11,071 nt of DNA from an uncultured Treponema sp. Its GTDB lineage: Bacteria > Spirochaetota > Spirochaetia > Treponematales > Treponemataceae. The translations under genes were made by a program, and so were the position numbers. The stretch spans positions 1 through 11,071 of the forward strand of contig CALBXN010000082.1 in the NCBI GenBank assembly GCA_937890485.1, written 5' to 3'. The notes beneath the pieces are model-generated. The model was not told the DNA's origin. It was given only the letters and a program-made list of their open reading frames with translations, and ran no database searches. Below, piece after piece: positions 6,057-11,071 of the stretch; position 1 is the stretch's first letter, and each line of letters begins with the position of its first letter.

Positions 6057-7289
6057 TTACTTTCTCTCTTCCTCTTCATCATCTGTATCAGTGTCATTTT
6101 CGTTCTCTTCTTCGCTTGCTTCATCGTTTTCAGATTGTTCATCACTTTCAGTATCAGGTTTTTCATCTGTACTTTCCTCTGTTTCTTCTGTTGTTTCATC
6201 TGTAGTTTCATCTGTAGTTTCGTCTGTAGTTTCATCTGTTGTTTCGTTCACGCTTGCAGTATCTTCAATATTTCTTCTATCTGCTTCATTATCTCCATCT
6301 GTTGTTTCTGAATGTTGCGTGTTATCGTTAATGTCTGATACACCTGTATTAACATTACCGCTATTATCGTCACCGCTATCACTAACATTTCCATCATCTG
6401 CAATCACCTCACTGTCAATAGGTTCACCATTAAATAAACGATAATCCCAACTTGAATTAAACTGTACTTCGATATTCAGTCCGAACATTTCATTTATTTT
6501 GTCAAGTGCTAACCGTCTGCACTTTAACATATCGTCTACCAGTGGATAAAGATTATCTGTGTTTGCTTCAACTTCATTTGCAGTCAGTCTTTCACGCTTC
6601 ATATTGAAGTTAGCAGACAGACCAATTTCATTGTAAAGACTTGCTTTCGTATACTGTTGAAACTCAAACAAATCTTTCATAGAAACCTGACTGTTAGCAG
6701 AACTGTTATTTACTTTCAGACTGTCAAACAACTGACTTTCTGCAATAACACCTAAGTTACCGTCAAAAACATTCTTCAAAAATTCCTTTGCACTTTCAAC
6801 GGTATTATCATCATTTGCAGATAACAGATTTTGCACACGTTTATTCACTGTAGCAAGTATCATTGTTATTTCGTTTTCCATCATAATAGTACAATACTTT
6901 TCATACAGTGGTAACAGTCCGACATACATACTATCATTAGGAATGATAACACAATCCTTATCAATATCTAAAGTAGCATTGTATTTCAGATACGGAACTG
7001 TAACTATAATCTGTGTAGGTCTGTTGTACACGTCAGGAAGTCCACCTAATCCACCATTAACAACATAGAAGTCACCGTCAATTTTCACGAAAGCACAAAA
7101 ACCGTTAGTCTGTAACAATACTTCTAATTCTCTTGCAGGTATTGTATCAGGAAGATTTTTATACTCAAACATGATATTAGAACGGTTTAACATATACTCT
7201 ACATGATGTTGTAGATTTTTCTGCTTGTTCTTATAATCATAGTGTGAAGCTAAATCAACACCATAATTATACTTTCTAATATCTCCCAT
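6057..7289 (-). CDS. Portal (upper collar connector), phi29 gp10-like, 410 aa
   Basis: Residues 1-290 have the gp10 pattern: an N-terminal helical segment, a RPTQIIVTVPYLKY block (90-103), a long helix region with 'MENEITMILATVNKRVQNLL' (137-156), and SLYNEIGLSANFNMKRERL (217-235), where members of this family carry 'EIGI.AN.N.KRER'. The portal forms the dodecameric ring at one capsid vertex through which DNA is pumped. phi29 gp10 has 309 residues; here about 115 extra residues from 295 on form an acidic tail of D, E, S, T and N with a repeated TTDE motif (348-367) encoded by 12-bp tandem repeats. The ATG at 7289 has GAAAGAGAGGT upstream, which overlaps the stop of the holin gene. Neighbours on either side (ATPase/holin, collar) fit a packaging and neck module. 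Confidence 0.92.
   Translation of the reverse strand: MGDIRKYNYGVDLASHYDYKNKQKNLQHHVEYMLNRSNIMFEYKNLPDTIPARELEVLLQTNGFCAFVKIDGDFYVVNGGLGGLPDVYNRPTQIIVTVPYLKYNATLDIDKDCVIIPNDSMYVGLLPLYEKYCTIMMENEITMILATVNKRVQNLLSANDDNTVESAKEFLKNVFDGNLGVIAESQLFDSLKVNNSSANSQVSMKDLFEFQQYTKASLYNEIGLSANFNMKRERLTANEVEANTDNLYPLVDDMLKCRRLALDKINEMFGLNIEVQFNSSWDYRLFNGEPIDSEVIADDGNVSDSGDDNSGNVNTGVSDINDNTQHSETTDGDNEADRRNIEDTASVNETTDETTDETTDETTDETTEETEESTDEKPDTESDEQSENDEASEEENENDTDTDDEEEERK
6181..6246. repeat. 12-bp tandem repeat in the portal tail
   Basis: Five consecutive 12-base units of the form GTTTCATCTGTA (plus strand), each with at most a few substitutions, plus a 6-base partial unit. On the coding strand they give the repeated TTDE motif (about residues 348-368). 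Because the unit is a multiple of three, gain or loss of copies would change the tail length without breaking the frame. Confidence 0.9.
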
Positions 7290-7305
7290 CAGTTACACCT
7301 CTCTT

Positions 7306-7515
7306 TCATTTCTTTACAGTATCAATCAAAGTATCAATTTTTTCATACAGTTTCGTGATTGATAAAGTATTGTTTTCAATTACCTTGCGTAAGTTATCTG
7401 TTTCTTCCCTGTGAGCATTTTGTAAGTCATTGTTATTCTTAATCATAATTAAGCAACAGACTATAGGGAAACCAACAGTAGAAACAGCTTGGATTATTGC
7501 GTTGTAAACTTCCAT
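7306..7515 (-). CDS. Holin-like protein of BhlA/UviB type, 69 aa
   Basis: One membrane segment spans about residues 7-25 (IIQAVSTVGFPIVCCLIMI), followed by a charged, heptad-like helix to the end (NDLQNAHREETDNLRKVIENN...). A short N-terminus, a single membrane helix and a long charged coiled tail are the layout of the BhlA/UviB holin-like family found in Bacillota phages and plasmids. The expected role is permeabilising the membrane so that an endolysin can act; no endolysin gene is visible in this window. The ATG at 7515 follows GTGAGGT at a longer than usual distance, which would give modest translation. It sits between the packaging ATPase (13-base gap) and the portal (ribosome binding site overlaps its TGA stop). 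Confidence 0.75.
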   Translation of the reverse strand: MEVYNAIIQAVSTVGFPIVCCLIMIKNNNDLQNAHREETDNLRKVIENNTLSITKLYEKIDTLIDTVKK

Positions 7516-7528
7516 ACAACAAAATACC

Positions 7529-8644
7529 TCACTTTCTAACAGAATTGCAGATTTTTAAGTAGTTACTAATGCTGTCACCTACTTCATTATTCTGATAAAA
7601 AACTCTATCAGTTTTGAAGAACCACAAAAGTCTTTCCTGTAGTTTAGTAACAGGCTTATATATATTTCTATTATAATTGAATTTCGGATTATATTCAAGA
7701 CTGTATATCAAATCTTTGCTATCGTCCTGTATCGGTGTAGTTTTCAGATGAACATAAGTAAACATTACTCCGTCAACAGAAACTACCTCACATTGATACG
7801 TGTAATCATTAAAGATTATGAAGTAAGTAAACACTATATTTTTCGGTCTATATTTCATAGGTAAATGAGGGTAAATATCTAACTCCCATGCACCACTTGT
7901 AATCATTGACAGTTTCGGATTATTAAACGCAAAGTAAAAGTTATTCTTTTTCGTACTCTCAGAACTTGCACAAAATTCAACTGCTACTTTCAGTTCACTT
8001 TCACCGTAAGTATAAACGTCAATGCTACCCTGTTTCATATCCTTTACGTGTGTCAGTCCCATTTCAGAAAAATAAGGACAGAATTTATTAACAGTGTTAC
8101 CACACATAAAGATTTTAACATTAGTCCTCTGTCTGATAATCGTTGACAGTGTATTCATAAATAAAACAAACTCGTCATTCAGATACAGACTTTTAGTTAA
8201 AAATTCATCAAATAAAACAGTTGCTACACGTGGATAACTGATAGATTTATTGTGTTCATTTTCCGATAATGCAAACGTGTAACCGATACAGTCAGTATCA
8301 ATGTTATAAACAGGTTTACCGTTATCATCATAATTACACACGAAAAACTTACCACTCCAATAAGTTACACCCTGATATTCACCGTTGCTAATACGTGCTA
8401 CTTCCTGATTTTCATTTAATGCAGTCCACATATCGCTTGCACGTCTACCAGTAATATCCTCTTTCCAACGTCTAACAATAGCTACCTGTGTATGATTAGT
8501 AAAATACTGCTCTATAGCATACTGCAAAACACTGTAAGTTTTACCGTTACTTCTTTCACCAAAAATAACATTATAAACACAATCCTTAGACAAGATATTT
8601 TTAAGTGAATAGTATTGCGGTCTAATCTGCTTTTTTCTACTCAT
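7529..8644 (-). CDS. DNA packaging ATPase, phi29 gp16-like, 371 aa
   Basis: This is the motor that pumps DNA into the prohead using ATP. The Walker A motif is GERSNGKT (29-36), with the 'FGxRxxGKTY' look of phi29 gp16; Walker B is TVLFDEF (142-148) with catalytic glutamate E147; IRQRTNVK (170-177) offers the arginine finger candidates R171/R173; and CGN (181-183) follows as the coupling strand. 'YPYFS'-like sequence at about 190 matches 'NPYFLFF' in gp16. The C-terminal half (200-371) corresponds to the RNase H-like domain region of gp16, which no longer cleaves DNA in phi29. Length is close to gp16 (332 aa). The start has GTGAGGTGAT upstream. The gene follows the polymerase across a gap that holds the parS palindrome. 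phi29 gp16 needs a packaging RNA; I could not identify one here. Confidence 0.93.
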   Translation of the reverse strand: MSRKKQIRPQYYSLKNILSKDCVYNVIFGERSNGKTYSVLQYAIEQYFTNHTQVAIVRRWKEDITGRRASDMWTALNENQEVARISNGEYQGVTYWSGKFFVCNYDDNGKPVYNIDTDCIGYTFALSENEHNKSISYPRVATVLFDEFLTKSLYLNDEFVLFMNTLSTIIRQRTNVKIFMCGNTVNKFCPYFSEMGLTHVKDMKQGSIDVYTYGESELKVAVEFCASSESTKKNNFYFAFNNPKLSMITSGAWELDIYPHLPMKYRPKNIVFTYFIIFNDYTYQCEVVSVDGVMFTYVHLKTTPIQDDSKDLIYSLEYNPKFNYNRNIYKPVTKLQERLLWFFKTDRVFYQNNEVGDSISNYLKICNSVRK

Positions 8645-8664
8645 AATATCACCTCACTAAATAA

Positions 8665-8680
8665 TGTTTCACGTGAAACA
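8665..8680. promoter_or_regulatory. parS-type site (ParB/Spo0J binding), perfect 16-bp palindrome
   Basis: TGTTTCACGTGAAACA is a full self-complementary 16-mer and equals the known bacterial centromere consensus TGTTNCACGTGAAACA at every position. It lies in the 63-bp gap between polymerase and packaging ATPase genes, outside any coding sequence. The expected effect is loading of the host ParB (Spo0J) protein. Other uses, such as an operator for a phage protein, cannot be excluded. Confidence 0.85.
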
Positions 8681-8690
8681 TATTTTACTA

Positions 8691-8706
8691 TGTTCCACGT
8701 GATTAT
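8691..8706. promoter_or_regulatory. Degenerate second parS-like site
   Basis: TGTTCCACGTGATTAT carries the left half and the CACGTG core of the parS consensus (12 of 16 positions, taking the variable base as a match) and loses the right half. Its centre is 26 bases from the centre of the perfect site. ParB proteins usually need both half-sites, so it may be weak or a remnant. Confidence 0.5.
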
Positions 8707-8707
8707 T

Positions 8708-10846
8708 TTACTTCGCTTTCACACCTTTGTAAATATAACCTTGCATCATTCTTGATAAGAAATCTGCATACTGTTTAGAAATAGACAATGTAAATTCACA
8801 CTTTTCAAGATGAACACTTGACAATGATTTTACATAAGTTTCATTACCCTGATAATCTGTTATAACACTTTCCATTTCTTCATCAATGTAAGTGTGTGTC
8901 ATTTTACCTGTATACTCAGCAGGTATAGACATATTATCATCAAAGAAATCAAAACATTTATCTAAATCATTATCAGACTTTTCAAGTATGTATTGCACTC
9001 CGTTTTGTTTAGATAATCCTGCTATCGTTATGTGCAATCCTTTTTTGTCCTGATACATATACCGTTTAGCACCTAATGTTTTGAATGTTTTATAGTTGTT
9101 TCCTTGTGTCTCCCAGTCCCAAACACCTAAAGGTTTTTCAACACCTTCAATAGTTTTCGGTGAACATAGTGAAAAGTCAATCTTTCGGAACTTACACATA
9201 TCCTGTAATTTCTGCATAGCACGTTGATTATAAGTTTCGATATAATCCCTGTGTTTCTCTATGTTTCTGCATTTGATACTGTCTGTATCAGAGTAAACAT
9301 AATCTTCACCGAAAGCAATTATACCTGTCCATAAATTTCTACGTGCATAAGCAGTTACCCAAACACCCCACGGATAATAAAGAAATCTCTTTACATCGTT
9401 GTTGTATTTTTCTAAGTCCTCTGCAAACTTATCTGCATCAGGTTTTGTAGCACTCCATTCTTGACTATCACTGTTGTAATCTATTGTACCTCTTACAATG
9501 TCTGTTACTGTCATTCCATACACGGAATTTAACATACCTTTTGATAATAAATATTCTACTTCTTTTCCCTCTACACCTTTTAATGTTGTTTTGTTTCCGT
9601 ATAACTCTAAGATAGCAAGTATAACATCACGTGGTAAATACTGTTTATAGAACTTGTAGCAGTCACCTATATACATTTCGTCCCATGTATAATTTTCACG
9701 CATTATTTCATAGTCAACATCTGTAATAGTAGTAACTACTTTATCAGCACTGTATACACGTCCGTTATTGATAACAGGATTTTCTAATTTTGAACACTTA
9801 CTTTCAGATAAGTAACTATCATAAGTAAGTTTACTTCTCAGGTTAATGAAACATACATCAAACATCAGACAAAAATTCTTTAGTAAATCTGTGAATTTCT
9901 GCTTTGATAAATCTACTTTAATCGGTCTACTCATAGGAAACTGTTCTGATAACATTACATACGGATAACTTGACGTAAAATCTATACTATCCATATCATG
10001 TAATGTTTCACCGCTATATCTCATACTTGCGTGAGTATAACCACCCATGAAACACCGTTTCAACATAGCATATTCATCAACAGATAATACAAGTTCTTTC
10101 ATCAGTTCACGATACCTGTAGAACTTACTTTTACTACTCTTTTTATGTGAACTGTTTGTGTATAAACATTTATCCCTTACGAACTTCCTTACTCTACCTG
10201 TATTTGTTAATGGTATACGTGCAATATTTTCATACTGTAAAATCTGTTCCTGTATGTATGCTAAAATTATCTCAACATCGTTATTACAATAAGCTAACTC
10301 TTTTTCTGTTAATTCAGTATCTTTAGTTCTGATTAAATCATAGTCTAAATCACCTACTAATTTTTTAATCTTATACGTTGTTAAATTGTCTGCTACTTTT
10401 GCAAGTGAATAACCTGATAAAATGTAGCTGTCTCTAAATTCAATTCCTAACGTACAAAGTGCCTTAATAGGTTTTCTATCATCAACTGCAAATACTGAAA
10501 ACCAGTCAAAATATTTTCGCATGAACTGAAACTCAAAACTCATATTGTGAATGTAGCAGACTAAAAATCTCTCACCTGACAACTGAAAATAGCTTGCTAC
10601 TTTTTCACAAAGTTCTATGAACTCTTCCCACGTTCTACCATAACAAATATAGTTACTATCTTTAATACCGAAAGTCCATTCATACATGAAAGCAAATTTC
10701 TGTCCGTTTACATAAGTAGAAGTTGTTTCAATATCGAAAGCACACGGAATGTTAATATATTGATATTTCGCTTTATCCCTGTGACTGAATTTTATACAGA
10801 CTTCATACTCTAATCCGTCTAATGAAAATTCGCTTACATGAACCAT
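8708..10846 (-). CDS. Protein-primed family B DNA polymerase, 712 aa
   Basis: Replicates a linear genome from a terminal protein primer. The exonuclease motifs are FDIET (Exo I, D38 and E40), HNMSFEF (Exo II, N101 with E105 where phi29 has Asp) and YCNND (Exo III, Y186 and D190). FMGGYT (266-271) corresponds to the YxGG/A linker. The polymerase motifs are DFTSSYP (motif A, D289), KGMLNSVYG (motif B, K436), YSDTDS (motif C, D520 and D522) and KRY (595-597). All catalytic positions are present. It is longer than phi29 polymerase (575 aa), with about 26 extra residues before Exo I and longer stretches between motifs A and B, where the protein-primed TPR1 and TPR2 insertions lie. The ATG at 10846 follows the stop of the upstream gene by three bases, with AAGGTG inside that gene's last codons, so translation is likely coupled. 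Confidence 0.96.
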   Translation of the reverse strand: MVHVSEFSLDGLEYEVCIKFSHRDKAKYQYINIPCAFDIETTSTYVNGQKFAFMYEWTFGIKDSNYICYGRTWEEFIELCEKVASYFQLSGERFLVCYIHNMSFEFQFMRKYFDWFSVFAVDDRKPIKALCTLGIEFRDSYILSGYSLAKVADNLTTYKIKKLVGDLDYDLIRTKDTELTEKELAYCNNDVEIILAYIQEQILQYENIARIPLTNTGRVRKFVRDKCLYTNSSHKKSSKSKFYRYRELMKELVLSVDEYAMLKRCFMGGYTHASMRYSGETLHDMDSIDFTSSYPYVMLSEQFPMSRPIKVDLSKQKFTDLLKNFCLMFDVCFINLRSKLTYDSYLSESKCSKLENPVINNGRVYSADKVVTTITDVDYEIMRENYTWDEMYIGDCYKFYKQYLPRDVILAILELYGNKTTLKGVEGKEVEYLLSKGMLNSVYGMTVTDIVRGTIDYNSDSQEWSATKPDADKFAEDLEKYNNDVKRFLYYPWGVWVTAYARRNLWTGIIAFGEDYVYSDTDSIKCRNIEKHRDYIETYNQRAMQKLQDMCKFRKIDFSLCSPKTIEGVEKPLGVWDWETQGNNYKTFKTLGAKRYMYQDKKGLHITIAGLSKQNGVQYILEKSDNDLDKCFDFFDDNMSIPAEYTGKMTHTYIDEEMESVITDYQGNETYVKSLSSVHLEKCEFTLSISKQYADFLSRMMQGYIYKGVKAK

Positions 10847-10849
10847 ACC

Positions 10850-11071
10850 TTACACCTTAAACCAACCACCCTTTTCCATAGCATCAAATAACTTATCAAA
10901 TTCAGAGTAGTAAGTTTCTTCCTCTTTTAATTCTTTTAAATGAGAGACTATGAATTTAAAATCGTTCTTAAAATCCCCGGATCCGCCGGTAACCGTTATT
11001 AACTCCATAGCCTCCCAAATATCATACGGAGCGAGATCGGTCTCGATATGTTCCTCGAGACGTCCCCTCGG
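10850..11071 (-). CDS. 3' part of an unknown gene upstream of the polymerase
   Basis: A frame open from the right edge ends in TAA at 10850-10852 after about 73 residues, closing with FDAMEKGGWFKV. It lacks a start within the window. The last 40 residues are lysine- and glutamate-rich and helical (FIVSHLKELKEEETYYSEF). In phi29 the terminal protein gene stands directly before the polymerase gene, so a terminal protein C-terminus is possible, but I see no residue pattern that proves it. The part beyond about 10975 is far more GC-rich and uses codons such as CTC, CCG, ACC, GGC and TCC that are rare in the neighbouring genes, although the frame remains open across the change. Confidence 0.6.
   Translation of the reverse strand, partial: PRGRLEEHIETDLAPYDIWEAMELITVTGGSGDFKNDFKFIVSHLKELKEEETYYSEFDKLFDAMEKGGWFKV
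10975..11071. other. GC-rich right edge, unlike the rest of the window
   Basis: This stretch is about 53% GC against roughly 35% overall. It holds both GATC sites and both CCGG sites that I found in the window, and an imperfect inverted repeat CGAGA-TCGG-TCTCG (11032-11045). It may be transferred DNA, the edge of an assembly error, or simply a gene end with other constraints. Confidence 0.6.

Noticed and set aside
6181..6246. Possible CRISPR-like array
   Set aside because: The units are 12 bases, contiguous and in coding sequence with no spacers.
6091..6444. Plus-strand serine/valine-rich and minus-strand lysine-rich frames over the portal tail
   Set aside because: They are other-frame readings of the low-complexity portal tail and its 12-bp repeats.
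8222..8237. A third parS-like word (TGCTACACGTGGATAA) inside the ATPase gene
   Set aside because: It shares the CACGTG core but has several mismatches and is fully explained as coding sequence.
9629..9644. Another CACGTG core (ATCACGTGGTAA) inside the polymerase gene
   Set aside because: Only the core matches; the flanking half-sites do not.
11033..11039. AGATCGG near the right edge as sequencing adapter
   Set aside because: Only seven bases match the common adapter start and the following bases do not, so chance is the simpler reading.

Overview
The window is most of the replication and structural gene block of a small, AT-rich (roughly 35% GC), tailed phage of the phi29 type (short-tailed, protein-primed replication, relatives of Salasmaviridae and Guelinviridae). 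The evidence is the combination of a protein-primed family B DNA polymerase, a phi29 gp16-type packaging ATPase, a gp10-type portal, a gp8-type capsid protein and gp9-like tail knob pieces. Every supported gene lies on the minus strand, so transcription runs from high to low coordinates. Ribosome binding sites are strong and of the Bacillota type (GAGAGGT / GTGAGGTGAT), the standard code is used (TGA occurs as stop), and the 69-aa holin resembles the BhlA/UviB family of Bacillota. A Gram-positive host, perhaps a gut Clostridia member, is an inference.

Layout in transcription order: a partial gene of unknown function at the right edge (>11071-10850); DNA polymerase (10846-8708); a 63-bp gap holding a perfect 16-bp chromosome-partition (parS) palindrome plus a second degenerate copy; packaging ATPase (8644-7529); holin-like protein (7515-7306); portal with a long acidic repetitive tail (7289-6057); lower-collar-like protein (5981-5436); a 98-aa protein (5416-5120); major capsid protein (5100-3940); an RNA hairpin (3907-3866); a 146-aa knob N-terminal-like protein (3839-3399); a 905-aa knob/fibre protein with four internal repeats (3397-680); a near-consensus promoter with a palindrome over its -10 box (661-633); a 99-aa protein of unknown function (585-286); and a strong rho-independent terminator (241-212). 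Beyond it lies AT-rich DNA and a fragment of a PolI-type 5'-3' exonuclease with no N-terminus at the left edge.

The genes form one morphogenesis programme: the polymerase copies a linear genome, the ATPase packs it through the portal into the capsid, the collar and knob proteins form the short tail, and the holin begins lysis. Terminal protein, scaffold, single-strand binding protein and endolysin are not identified here, and the genome is incomplete at both ends.

The strongest unexplained signals are the perfect parS site between replication and packaging genes, the complete absence of GATC over the first 10,979 bases (two copies then appear in the last 92), the division of the phi29 gp9-like knob into two genes with an inserted repeat array, strand-specific hairpins, and a terminal small gene with its own promoter. 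The two edges look compositionally or genetically unlike the rest and may be recombination or assembly junctions.
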